From JAFECT01 sp964432415 (GTDB lineage Bacteria > Pseudomonadota > Alphaproteobacteria > Caulobacterales > Caulobacteraceae): a DNA stretch of 64,000 nt. The translations under genes and the position numbers were made by a program. How positions within the stretch are numbered: the first letter of the stretch is position 1; every line of letters begins with the position of its first letter. The stretch spans positions 1-64,000 of the forward strand of contig CAYSNW010000016.1 in the NCBI GenBank assembly GCA_964432415.1. The letters run 5' to 3'. Under the pieces are notes generated by a model. It searched no databases, had not been told where the DNA came from, and saw only the letters and a program-made list of their open reading frames with translations. This document shows, one piece after another, positions 25,265 to 33,452 of this stretch.

Positions 25265-26211
25265 CAGGGCCTGCGACGGTCGCCGGCGTCGGAGCCTTCT
25301 TTGCGAACGGGATCGGCGACGCGGTCCTGGCGCTCCCTGCAATTCGGGCGCTGAAGAAACAGGTTCCGGAAGCCCGCATCGTGGCCCCGCTGGGCTGGCC
25401 GATGCAGGTCATCTTCGATGAGTTCGCCGATGACCTTCGGCAGCTTCCGTTCGGTCTGCGGAAGGAGTTTTCCGTGGCGGAGGTCTCGGAGGCCCTGGGC
25501 TTTCCCAGGAAGGTCGCGTTCTTCACGACGTGGGTGAACCCGTCGCTGAGCCATTGGCTGGAGCAGACCTCCGCGACAACCGAATCCCACGGCATGTTTC
25601 GCGAATTCGCGCCGTATGCGGTCGCCACGGACGCCGAGCACTACTTCGACCGCTATATGGCGGTTACGAACGCTGTGACGGGTGGCTGTGAGCTAAGCGA
25701 CTACGCCTACAGGCACAGCTGCGGCGTCTGGGAGGAATTCTACGCCGGCGCGGAGCTGAAGCTGGAAGCCCTCGGCGACTACTGGGTCCTCCACCCGGAC
25801 ACGAGTGAAGACAAGACGTTCGCTTCTTCCTTCTGGGTCGCTTTGATCGACGACCTTCTGGGCCGCGATCCGGACCGGACCCTTGTTGTCGTGGGCAAAA
25901 ATCATAAGGCGCTGATCGGCGCCGCGCGGTGGGAGGGGCGGGTGATCCTGGCGCCCCCGGAGTTCGCCCTCTCGACCCTGATCGTCACGCGCGCCGCCAG
26001 GTTCATCGGCATCGATTCCTGCTTCCTGCACTACGCGGACCTGCAGGGCGTTGCGAGCGTCGGCCTGTTTCGCAAGCCCAATTTCGCCCGCTGGGGGCTG
26101 AGGTTGGCGGCGGCGCGTTCAAACATCCTGGTCGAGGATCCGGCAGACGTGCGGGCGATCGCCGAGATGATCCATGGGCTTCAGAAGCCGGGCCGCGGTC
26201 CGGCCCGCTGA
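25261..26211 (+). CDS. GT9-like glycosyltransferase (heptosyltransferase fold)
   Basis: A 316-residue protein with a TTG start inside the stop of the upstream gene. The N-terminus GIGDAVLALPAIRALKKQVPEARI is typical of GT9 enzymes (ADP-heptose heptosyltransferase family). The C-terminal half contains LHPDTSEDKTF and the donor-site-like RFIGIDSCFLHYADLQGVASVGLF. It is shorter than most heptosyltransferases (about 340-350). It could act on LPS or a surface glycan, or, given its place beside the peptide cluster, on a peptide or the small exported protein. The last option is speculation. Confidence 0.72.
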   Translation: MTGPATVAGVGAFFANGIGDAVLALPAIRALKKQVPEARIVAPLGWPMQVIFDEFADDLRQLPFGLRKEFSVAEVSEALGFPRKVAFFTTWVNPSLSHWLEQTSATTESHGMFREFAPYAVATDAEHYFDRYMAVTNAVTGGCELSDYAYRHSCGVWEEFYAGAELKLEALGDYWVLHPDTSEDKTFASSFWVALIDDLLGRDPDRTLVVVGKNHKALIGAARWEGRVILAPPEFALSTLIVTRAARFIGIDSCFLHYADLQGVASVGLFRKPNFARWGLRLAAARSNILVEDPADVRAIAEMIHGLQKPGRGPAR

Positions 26212-26242
26212 CCGACGCCGCGCCCCTGAGCTCCGCAGGGCG

Positions 26243-26461
26243 TCAGCCGGCCTGCCGTACCGGGCCCTTGGCGAAGAGCCGCAGGACCCAGTGCCCCTTC
26301 CACATCCACAGGCCCGAGACGACCATCAGCGGCAGGAACACGAAGCGGGTCGGAAACGCATAATCCGGGATCACCTCGAAGGGGCTGTAGATATAGCCCA
26401 CGATCGGGATGGCCAGGATCAGGTGGAACAGGCGGAAAACCTGGCGGGCGGTGATCCTCAT
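26243..26461 (-). CDS. Small two-helix membrane protein
   Basis: A 72-residue protein with two hydrophobic segments (about 10-26 and 40-55) and a basic C-terminus. It starts at the ATG at 26459-26461, 2 nt after the SRPBCC stop, making it the third gene of the ArsR-SRPBCC operon. Function unknown; such small membrane genes often accompany ArsR/AHSA1 pairs. Confidence 0.7.
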   Translation of the reverse strand: MRITARQVFRLFHLILAIPIVGYIYSPFEVIPDYAFPTRFVFLPLMVVSGLWMWKGHWVLRLFAKGPVRQAG

Positions 26462-26463
26462 GC

Positions 26464-26874
26464 TCAGCCCTCCCGCGCCACGATCTGTTCGAGCTTGTCG
26501 AAGAAGCGCGGCCAGCTGGCCTTGGCGCCGCCGTAGTACTGGGGCTGGTCGGGGCGGAAGCCGGCCTGTTCCATGCGCAGGTGGGTGCCCGAGCCGGTGG
26601 GCGTCAGGGTCCAGGTCACCGTGCTGTCCAGGCCCATGCCGCCCCAGGTGTAGGCCAGCGCCCGGTTCGGCTCGACGGTGCGCACCTCGCACTTGACCGA
26701 TCCCCAGTCGCCGCTGAGCGTGAAGCTCTCGCCGACCACGGGCCGGAAGTCGTTCTTCATCAGCCATTCCTCGATCAGGTGCGGCTGGGTCAGCGCCCGC
26801 CAGATCCGCTCCGGCGGAAACGGCACCTCGCGTTCGACCACGACGGAGAGGGTTTCGGTGGCTGTGCTGGTCAT
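26464..26874 (-). CDS. SRPBCC/AHSA1-domain protein
   Basis: A 136-residue protein of the START-like AHSA1 family (VVEREVPFPPERIWRALTQP, then WLMKNDF, LSGDWGSVKCEV and WTLTPTGSGTHLRMEQ). It has the hydrophobic ligand-binding cavity fold; ligands are usually unknown. Its ATG overlaps the ArsR stop by 4 nt (ATGA). ArsR-AHSA1 pairs are common, the regulator controlling the operon and the START protein perhaps sensing or carrying a lipid-like compound. Confidence 0.87.
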   Translation of the reverse strand: MTSTATETLSVVVEREVPFPPERIWRALTQPHLIEEWLMKNDFRPVVGESFTLSGDWGSVKCEVRTVEPNRALAYTWGGMGLDSTVTWTLTPTGSGTHLRMEQAGFRPDQPQYYGGAKASWPRFFDKLEQIVAREG

Positions 26875-27194
26875 TGGTCCATCCTTCTGAGCAGGTCTTC
26901 GAGCTGATCGAACCGGCCTTCCCAAAACCCGGCCATCCGGCCGGTCCAGTCGATCAGCGGAGAGAGCGCGCCCGGCAGGGCGCTGTAGTGGGTCTGGCGG
27001 CCTTCGTGCCGGTCGCGAACCAGTCCCGCGTGCTTGAGAATTCCCAGATGCTTGGACACCGCCGGCTGCGAGACCCCGGCCTCCGCCGTCAGCGCCCCGA
27101 CGGTCTGTTCCCCGCCGCGGCACAGCCGCTCGAAGATCGCCCGGCGGGTCGGATCGGAAAGGGTTCGGAACAGGGCGTCGGTGCTGTCGGGCAT
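26871..27194 (-). CDS. ArsR-family winged-helix repressor
   Basis: A 107-residue ArsR regulator with an intact winged helix (LSDPTRRAIFERL, QTVGALTAEAGVSQPAVSKHLGILKHAGLV). No metal-binding CxC or C-terminal His/Asp cluster is seen, so it is probably of the SdpR-like, non-metal group. It heads an overlapping operon with SRPBCC and a small membrane protein, and two related palindromes lie just upstream of its start, suggesting autorepression. Confidence 0.9.
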   Translation of the reverse strand: MPDSTDALFRTLSDPTRRAIFERLCRGGEQTVGALTAEAGVSQPAVSKHLGILKHAGLVRDRHEGRQTHYSALPGALSPLIDWTGRMAGFWEGRFDQLEDLLRRMDQ

Positions 27195-27201
27195 CGGAAA
27201 T

Positions 27202-27245
27202 CCATAACCTATCGGCTATGGGTCGTCGTATAACCGTGGAGTTAT
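27202..27245. promoter_or_regulatory. Two related palindromes, probable ArsR operators
   Basis: CCATAACC-TATC-GGCTATGG (27202-27221, 8-bp arms with one mismatch) and ATAAC-CGTGGA-GTTAT (27230-27245) lie 8-51 nt upstream of the ArsR start. They share the ATAACC / GG-TATGG half-site pattern, as expected for a dimeric repressor bound twice. Confidence 0.5.
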
Positions 27246-27335
27246 GGGTGTGTCAAGCAACCCACCCCGCTAAGCTTCCCGAAACTTCCGCCCGGCAGAC
27301 TGCAGCAAGACTCGCGAAGCAGAAGGCGGACGCGA

Positions 27336-28064
27336 ATGATCATCACCGGCGCGAGCACGCCCCCGATCGGGGTGGCGCGGGCGACAGCGAACGGGGCCCC
27401 GACGGCGGCCGCCAGCCTGGTCCCGACCCCTGACAAGAACGAAGTTTCGGCCGGCGCGGCCAAGGCCCTGTCGAGCCCTCTGATGTCGGGCGACGCCCAG
27501 CTCAAGACCCAGGCCCGCGCGCGGGTTCAGGCCCTGGTCGAGCGGCTGAAGATCCTGAAGAAGCTCTACGCCTACAATCCCCAGGGCATGGCCAAGGCCC
27601 TGGCCCAGGTCTTCAAGGAGCTGAAGGCCGCGGTGCAGGACTACGCCAGGGCCGGCGGCGACGAGATGGGCGTGGCGGGGAGCGCGGCCGAGGCCTCGGC
27701 CGGGACGTCCGCCTCGGGCGGGGATGGCGCAACGGGGGGATCCGGCGGGGGCGCGGGCGGCCAAGGCGGCCCTGCGCCCCAGCACGCGCTCTACGAGGCG
27801 GTCACCGGCGAGGTGCGCAGGATGGTCGGCGAGGACGGGCTGGAGTTCGTCAAGGAGGTCCGCGAGCTGACCAATTCCCTGTCGGGCCTGCTGGAGACCG
27901 CGCGCACCCAGGCCCGCATCAAGAAGCCCGACGATGCGATGAAGCACGCCTTCGAGGACGCCGACGACGGGCTGAAATCCCTGCGCGACGCCATGAGCGA
28001 CATGGAGCAGGACATTCACCGCTCGGCCCCGACCGCGGGGATGAAGCTGTCGGTGGCGGCCTAG
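27336..28064 (+). CDS. Hypothetical protein with helical ends and Gly-rich linker
   Basis: A 242-residue protein. An Ala/Thr-rich N-terminus (1-50) leads to a helical segment (55-105, including LKILKKLYAYN), then a Gly/Ser/Ala low-complexity linker (about 110-148) and a second helical region (150-235, with acidic DAMSDMEQDIH). There is no signal peptide and no recognised family. The layout resembles small structural or secretion-substrate proteins of Caulobacterales, but this is only a guess. Confidence 0.65.
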   Translation: MIITGASTPPIGVARATANGAPTAAASLVPTPDKNEVSAGAAKALSSPLMSGDAQLKTQARARVQALVERLKILKKLYAYNPQGMAKALAQVFKELKAAVQDYARAGGDEMGVAGSAAEASAGTSASGGDGATGGSGGGAGGQGGPAPQHALYEAVTGEVRRMVGEDGLEFVKEVRELTNSLSGLLETARTQARIKKPDDAMKHAFEDADDGLKSLRDAMSDMEQDIHRSAPTAGMKLSVAA

Positions 28065-28083
28065 CCGCAAGCCCAGGCCCCGG

Positions 28084-28671
28084 TCAGGGGGTGGGCCACG
28101 CCACCGCCCGGTACCCGGGGCTCAGCACCCGCTCGCCGTACAGGCCGGTGAGATAGGCCGGGTCGGACAGAGAGATGGCGTCGAGCCTCGCCGTGGCGCC
28201 GACATCGATGTTCGGGGAGGTCGGGTTCCTGACCTTGGTGATCAGGGTGACCACCGAGGCGCCCGCATCCCAGGAGTTCAAGAGCGCGATCCCGTCATCG
28301 ACCCGGATTACTGGCGAGCGGCCCTGGTAAGCCACGCCATTGGAGCCGAACCTCTGGCGAAGTTCAGAGAGCGTCGTTCCGCCGAAGCGCAGTCCCGGCA
28401 CCCCGGACGCCACCCCCTCCGCACGGCCGCCCCAGTCGGTTTCGACATAGACGATCCGGCCCGTCGCATCGGAGGTCACCGACAGGTCGTTGCCGTTCGG
28501 GAAGGTCCATTTGCGGACGTCGAACTGCCGCTCGCGCCCGGTGTCCGACGGCGGCCCGAACCGGGCGGTGGCCGCGACCGGATCGCCGATCCTGAGGCCC
28601 GCAAGGGATTGCGCGCTGGCCGAGGTCGCAGCCAGGCCCAGGGCGAGCGCCAGAAAACCCAATCGCCGCAT
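28084..28671 (-). CDS. Hypothetical exported protein
   Basis: A 195-residue protein with a Sec signal peptide (MRRLGFLALALGLAATSASAQ, cleavage about residue 21). The mature region is beta-rich and Gly/Arg-containing (LAGLRIGDPVAATARFG and LTLITK-like strands) and without cysteine. No family is recognised. The ATG at 28669-28671 was chosen because the signal peptide starts there. It is convergent with the 27336 gene. Confidence 0.68.
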   Translation of the reverse strand: MRRLGFLALALGLAATSASAQSLAGLRIGDPVAATARFGPPSDTGRERQFDVRKWTFPNGNDLSVTSDATGRIVYVETDWGGRAEGVASGVPGLRFGGTTLSELRQRFGSNGVAYQGRSPVIRVDDGIALLNSWDAGASVVTLITKVRNPTSPNIDVGATARLDAISLSDPAYLTGLYGERVLSPGYRAVAWPTP

Positions 28672-28803
28672 CGAAATATCTCCCACCCCGAACGACAACG
28701 CCATCGCCGGGAGAGCAGGTCAAGAGACCGAAACCGCGCCTGGGGTTCGAGCCCCCGATTCAGCCGCCGCCGCCGCGGTCGCCGCCCGGCGGAGCGCCGA
28801 AAT

Positions 28804-28829
28804 GTGACTGGAATATGGCTTGCTAAATC
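28804..28829 (+). promoter_or_regulatory. Candidate sigma-73 promoter of the pectin operon
   Basis: GTGACTG - 11 nt - GCTAAATC matches the Caulobacter housekeeping pattern TTGACGS-N10-14-GCTANAWC (5 of 7 in the -35; full match in the -10). Transcription would start near 28836, upstream of the operator half-site at 28859 and the full palindrome at 28887, a layout suited to repression. Confidence 0.4.
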
Positions 28830-28886
28830 CGCGAACCTGTTGCTAGGGTCCGATTGCTACCGGTGTCACAAAATACTGCGGGAAGT

Positions 28887-28904
28887 TTTGACACCGGTGT
28901 CAAA
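28887..28904. promoter_or_regulatory. LacI-type operator of the pectin operon
   Basis: TTTGACACCGGTGTCAAA is a perfect 18-bp palindrome with the central CG typical of LacI-family operators. A second partial copy, ACCGGTGTCA, is at 28859-28868, 28 bp upstream. Both lie 100-150 nt before the TonB receptor start. The regulator gene is not in the window. Confidence 0.65.
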
Positions 28905-29007
28905 CGGGGGAGGGTTCAGGGAAATCTCCGCGATTCGACGTCGGCGCAAGCCGCGGCGCGGGGGCCCTGGACCGTCAGTAACATTATGCCGACCGGGGAG
29001 GGGGCAG

Positions 29008-32000
29008 ATGATCATGACCAACCAAGGCGCCACCGCGCGCACCCTGCGCTTGAGCGCATCCAGCGCGGTGCTCGCGCTGATCCTGCTGTCCGGCGCGGGG
29101 GTCGCCAGGGCGCAGTCGGCGCCGGCGCCGGCCGGCTCGGGCAAGGCCTCCGAGGTCGACGAGGTCGTCGTCACCGGCTTCCGCGCCAGCCTGTCCTCGT
29201 CCTTGTCGGCCAAGCGCCGTTCCGATGTGATGGTTGACGCCATCAACGCCGAGGACATCGCCGAATTCCCCGACGCGAACCTGGCGGAGTCGCTGCAGCG
29301 CCTGGCCGGCGTGTCGATCGACCGCGACAACGGCGAGGGCCGCACCATCACCATCCGCGGCCTGGGCGGCGACTTCACCCGCGTGCGGCTGAACGGCCTG
29401 GAGGCCCTGTCGACGGCGGGCTCCAACGATTCCGGCACCGCGCCAAACCGGGGCCGCGGCTTCGACTTCAACACCTTCGCCTCCGAGCTGTTCTCGTCCC
29501 TGACGGTGCAGAAGACCGCGTCCGCCGCGACCGACGAAGGCGCTCTGGGCGCCACGGTCGATCTGCGCACGGGGCGGCCCTTCGACTTCAAGGGGCCGCG
29601 CGTGGCCATCGGCATGCAGGAGGCCTGGTACGAGGCCGGCGACAAGAAGAACCCCCGCCTGACCGGTCTGATCTCCGACCGCTGGGACACGCCGGTGGGT
29701 GAGTTCGGCCTGCTGGGCTCGATCGCCTACAACACCCGCGACACCACCGCCGACAGCTACCTGCGCCAGCCGGGACAGGCGGACTACACCTATCGCCAGG
29801 CGACCTTCGCCACCACGCCGAACCCGGCGACCGGCGCCTCGACCCTGACCCGCCAGGGCTTCGCCGCGCCGAGCGCGACCGCCTGCAACGCGATCATCCC
29901 GGGCGTGAACATCACCAACGTCTCGCTGTGCAACACCCTGCGCGGCTCCGATCCGGCGGCCTATGCGCTGATCAACTCGCCCCAGGGCGCCACGCTCACC
30001 AACACCGGCGGCGTGACGACGACCACCGCGCCCGGTCCGCTGGTGCGCATCCCGGCCCTTCCGACCATCCAGCAGCAGTTGCTGAAGCAGGACCGGATCG
30101 GCATGACCGGCACCCTGCAGTGGCGGCCGACGCCGCACACCCTGGTGACCATCGATTCCGACTATTCGCGCTTCTACAACAACAGCCAGAACTTCCAGGT
30201 CCAGATCGTCGGCCTGAACCGCAACAACACCGTCGCCGGCCTGAACACCGCGACCGCGGCGACGCCGACCGCCACCAAGCGCGGCTTCTACAACACCTGC
30301 ACTGCGCGCGCGGCCACCGACATCGCCGACGCCATCGACTGCGGCCAGGCGCTGAACGGCAATACGCCGGTGCCGGGGACGCTGAGCGGCTTCAGCTTCA
30401 ACCCGAACAACCTGGAGCCCTACGACTATTACAACAGCCCCAGCTCCGTCGGCTTTGTGGCCGACCCCCTGGGCCTGGCGCTGCGCAACGCCATGATCGG
30501 CCGGCCCAGCGTGCGCCTGATCGAGGCCGGCGTGACGCCCGGCGGCACCGCCAACTACCTCAAGCTCGGCAACGTCGATGTGCGCTCGGCCGACGACCAG
30601 TCGATCTACACGACCTACTTCCGGCAGAACTCGGTCAATATCCAGCACGACTTCAGCGACAACCTGAAGTTCAATGGCACCTACGGTCAGTCCCGCTCGG
30701 TCAACAAGAACGAGGGTCTGCTGGCGGACTACATCCGCCTGGACAGCGGCCAGGGCGTCGCCGGCAATGACTACCTAGTCTACGACGACCGGGCCCACGG
30801 CTCGATGCCGATGCTGAGCCTGGGCTTCGACGCGGCCAATCCGGCCAGCTGGGATTTCGTCAAGAACTACTCGGTGCTCAGGCACTTCGAGCGCATCACC
30901 GACAACCGCTACCGCACCGCCGCGGGCGACCTGACCTGGCGCACCTCCGACAACCTGACGCTCAGGGCCGGCGCCAGCGTGCGCAAGTACAGCTTCTTCA
31001 CGACCCAGTACCAGCGCCTGGTCAACGAGACCCTGAACCCCAGCTTCCTCGAGGCCCATTCCTCGGTCGCCGCCACCAGCCGCCTGATCAACTTCGGCAA
31101 TGGCATCGAGGTGCCCGCGGGGACCTCGACCAGCTTCCTGGCGCCCGACAACGACAAGATGCGCGAGCTGTTCGGCTTCGACTGCAACTGCATCAACAAG
31201 TGGGGCGACTGGCGCATCTCCTACCTGGCCAGCGCGGCCAACACCTACGGCGTGGGCGAGACCGACACCGGCGGCTTCCTGCAGGGCGATTTCCGCCAGG
31301 AGATCTTCGGCATGACGCTCCGGGGCAATGCGGGCGTGCGCTACGCCCACACCCGGGTGCTCGCCAACGGCCTGACCAACACCGCGCGTCCGGTGTCCGG
31401 CTCGAACAACTACACCGACTGGCTGCCCTCGACGAACCTCGTCTTGGAGATGACGCCCGACTTCTACCTGCGGTTCTCCGCGGCCAAGGTCATGGCCCGT
31501 CCGCTGCTCAGCAACCTGGCGCCCAGCGTCACCGCCTTCACCGTTCCGACCGCGGCCGGGGCCAACAGCGGCGGCTCCATCACCGTGGGCAATCCCCAGC
31601 TCAACCCCTTCCGCGCCACCAACTACGACGTGGATTTCGAGTGGTACTTCACCAAGGACGCCCTGTTCTCGGTGGCGCTGTTCGACAAGGAGATCTCGAG
31701 CTTCCCGCAGACGATCACCGCGTCCTCGCCCCTGACCGCTTTCCTGTCATCCGACATGATCGCCCAGCTGCGGGCCTCACAGACCAACGTCAATGCGCTC
31801 GCCTATATCGACACCGACCAGGCCTTCGACGTGCGCCAGTTCCGGGACGCGCCCGGCGGCTACATCCGCGGCATTGAAGTGAACTACCAGCAGAACCTGA
31901 CCTTCCTGCCGGGTTTCCTGAAGCACTTCGGCGTCCTGGCCAACTACACCCACATCGATTCCGAGCTGAACTACATCATCGACCCGGGCGCATCGGCGAC

Positions 32001-32406
32001 CTCGACCACGCCGGCCAGGCCGCAGCGCACCAACAAGGGCCCCTTCACCGGCGCCTCGCCCGACGCCTTCAACGCGACGGTCTTCTATGACGCCACCCGG
32101 TGGTCCGCCCGCGTGTCGGCCGCCTACCGCGCCCAGTACTACACCGCCTACCCGATTGCGTCGGGCACCTGCGATCCCGGCTTCTGCGACAGCCCGCTGG
32201 TCAACGACTTCGTGGGCTCCAAGTCGACGCTGAACATCGACGCCAACTTCTCCTACAAGTTCAGCGACCACGCCGGGCTTTCGGTCGACATGCTGAACCT
32301 GACCAACCAGCGCAGCGAGCGGTTCGCCTATGCCAGCGATCCGGTGACCACGCTGTACCAGCAGACCGGGCGGCAGGTCTTCGCGGGCTTCCGCTTCACC
32401 TGGTGA
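29008..32406 (+). CDS. TonB-dependent receptor, probable pectin/oligogalacturonide uptake
   Basis: A 1132-residue outer-membrane receptor. A signal peptide (about 1-36, ending ARAQS) is followed by the TonB box (DEVVVTGFRAS), the plug (IAEFPDANLAESLQRLAGVSIDRDNGEGR, TIRGLG) and a 22-strand-type barrel ending in F at QVFAGFRFTW. The plug features match the large TonB receptors of Caulobacterales and Xanthomonadales used for plant glycans. The ATG at 29008 follows GGGGAGGGGG. It is first in an operon with pectin-degrading enzymes and sits behind a LacI-type palindrome, so it should import pectin fragments into the periplasm. Confidence 0.93.
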   Translation: MIMTNQGATARTLRLSASSAVLALILLSGAGVARAQSAPAPAGSGKASEVDEVVVTGFRASLSSSLSAKRRSDVMVDAINAEDIAEFPDANLAESLQRLAGVSIDRDNGEGRTITIRGLGGDFTRVRLNGLEALSTAGSNDSGTAPNRGRGFDFNTFASELFSSLTVQKTASAATDEGALGATVDLRTGRPFDFKGPRVAIGMQEAWYEAGDKKNPRLTGLISDRWDTPVGEFGLLGSIAYNTRDTTADSYLRQPGQADYTYRQATFATTPNPATGASTLTRQGFAAPSATACNAIIPGVNITNVSLCNTLRGSDPAAYALINSPQGATLTNTGGVTTTTAPGPLVRIPALPTIQQQLLKQDRIGMTGTLQWRPTPHTLVTIDSDYSRFYNNSQNFQVQIVGLNRNNTVAGLNTATAATPTATKRGFYNTCTARAATDIADAIDCGQALNGNTPVPGTLSGFSFNPNNLEPYDYYNSPSSVGFVADPLGLALRNAMIGRPSVRLIEAGVTPGGTANYLKLGNVDVRSADDQSIYTTYFRQNSVNIQHDFSDNLKFNGTYGQSRSVNKNEGLLADYIRLDSGQGVAGNDYLVYDDRAHGSMPMLSLGFDAANPASWDFVKNYSVLRHFERITDNRYRTAAGDLTWRTSDNLTLRAGASVRKYSFFTTQYQRLVNETLNPSFLEAHSSVAATSRLINFGNGIEVPAGTSTSFLAPDNDKMRELFGFDCNCINKWGDWRISYLASAANTYGVGETDTGGFLQGDFRQEIFGMTLRGNAGVRYAHTRVLANGLTNTARPVSGSNNYTDWLPSTNLVLEMTPDFYLRFSAAKVMARPLLSNLAPSVTAFTVPTAAGANSGGSITVGNPQLNPFRATNYDVDFEWYFTKDALFSVALFDKEISSFPQTITASSPLTAFLSSDMIAQLRASQTNVNALAYIDTDQAFDVRQFRDAPGGYIRGIEVNYQQNLTFLPGFLKHFGVLANYTHIDSELNYIIDPGASATSTTPARPQRTNKGPFTGASPDAFNATVFYDATRWSARVSAAYRAQYYTAYPIASGTCDPGFCDSPLVNDFVGSKSTLNIDANFSYKFSDHAGLSVDMLNLTNQRSERFAYASDPVTTLYQQTGRQVFAGFRFTW

Positions 32407-32410
32407 GGCG

Positions 32411-32455
32411 CGCGCGGCGGCCGCCACCCCGGGTCTGGCCGCCGCGCGTATTTTT
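32411..32455 (+). terminator. Strong hairpin with T-run inside the pectin operon (attenuator-like)
   Basis: A perfect 12-bp G+C stem (CGCGCGGCGGCC / GGCCGCCGCGCG) with a 14-nt loop is followed by TATTTTT. It lies 4 nt after the TonB receptor stop and 15 nt before the pectinesterase start. Such partial terminators let the receptor be made in excess over the downstream enzymes. Confidence 0.75.
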
Positions 32456-32470
32456 GTGGAGTTGTCGCCG

Positions 32471-33442
32471 ATGAGCCTGACCGCCGTCCTGTTCGCCGCC
32501 CTTGCGGCGGTCGCGCCGGCCAAGGCCCAAACCCAGGCCACGGTGATCGAGCCTGCGCCCGGCGTCATCCAGGCCGCCGTCGACGCCCTTCCCGCCACCG
32601 GTGGGACCATCGACCTGAAGCCTGGCGTCTATCGGGAAAAGGTGTCGATCACCAAGCCGCACGTACGCCTGCATGGGCTCGGCCGCTCCGCCGGCGACGT
32701 GGTCATCGTCTGGAGCGACGGGGCCGTCGATGTGGGCGGAACCTCGAAGACGGCGACCGTGAGCCTGTCGGGCGACGACGGCGGCGCCGACAATCTGACG
32801 ATCCAGAACGACTACTGGCTGAAGCACCCGGACCGGCCGTCCCAGGCCGTCGCCCTGTCGGTGACCGGCGACCGCGAGGTGTTCGACCGCATCCGGCTGC
32901 TAGGCCATCAGGACACGCTTTACGCCGCCAGCCGGAAGAAGTGCGACGGTCCCGGATGCGGGACCAGCCGGCAGCTGTTTCGCGACTGCTACATCGAAGG
33001 CCACGTCGACTTCATCTTCGGCGACGCCAAGGCCTACTTCCGGCGTTGCGAGGTGCATGCCCTGGCGCACCGCGAGGTGATGCTCACCGCCCAGAGCAAG
33101 GTCACCCCGGCGCAGGACAGCGGCTACGTCTTCGACCATTGCCGCGTCACCGCCGAAGCCGGCGCCCGGGCGATCTACTTCGGCCGCGCCTGGCGGCCCT
33201 ACGCCACCGTCGTGTTCCTGCGCACCCGCATCGACGCGCCGCTTGATCCGGCCGGGTGGAGGGAGTGGCATCCGGGCGAGACCCATACCTTCGACACAGC
33301 CTACTTCGCCGAGGCGGGTTCGACCGGTCCCGGCGCCGACGTCTCCCGTCGCGACTCGCACAGTCATCAGCTGAGCGCGGCCGAGGCCCGGCGCTGGTCC
33401 TTCACCGCCTTCATGAGCGAGCCCGACCATTGGCGCCCCTAG
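32471..33442 (+). CDS. Pectin methylesterase (CE8)
   Basis: A 323-residue exported enzyme that removes methyl groups from homogalacturonan, giving polygalacturonate and methanol. A signal peptide (about 1-23, ending PAKAQ) is followed by a right-handed beta-helix. Conserved CE8 positions are seen: LGHQDTLYA near residue 145 (Gln), HVDFIFGDAKAYF near 183 (Asp nucleophile), the Asp in GYVFDHC, and GRAWRP near 238 (Arg/Trp). The ATG at 32471 follows a GGAG site; a GTG at 32456 is also in frame. Second gene of the pectin operon. Confidence 0.92.
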   Translation: MSLTAVLFAALAAVAPAKAQTQATVIEPAPGVIQAAVDALPATGGTIDLKPGVYREKVSITKPHVRLHGLGRSAGDVVIVWSDGAVDVGGTSKTATVSLSGDDGGADNLTIQNDYWLKHPDRPSQAVALSVTGDREVFDRIRLLGHQDTLYAASRKKCDGPGCGTSRQLFRDCYIEGHVDFIFGDAKAYFRRCEVHALAHREVMLTAQSKVTPAQDSGYVFDHCRVTAEAGARAIYFGRAWRPYATVVFLRTRIDAPLDPAGWREWHPGETHTFDTAYFAEAGSTGPGADVSRRDSHSHQLSAAEARRWSFTAFMSEPDHWRP

Positions 33443-33452
33443 GACCCCGACC

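Noticed and set aside
28887..28904. The TTTGACACCGGTGTCAAA palindrome as an attachment site or transposon end
   Set aside because: There is no target duplication, integrase or paired end nearby; its place before a catabolic operon fits an operator better.
28984..30648. A 554-codon leftward frame across the pectin TonB receptor
   Set aside because: Antisense shadow; composition is repetitive Gly/Val/Arg and it crosses the receptor's ribosome site and signal peptide.
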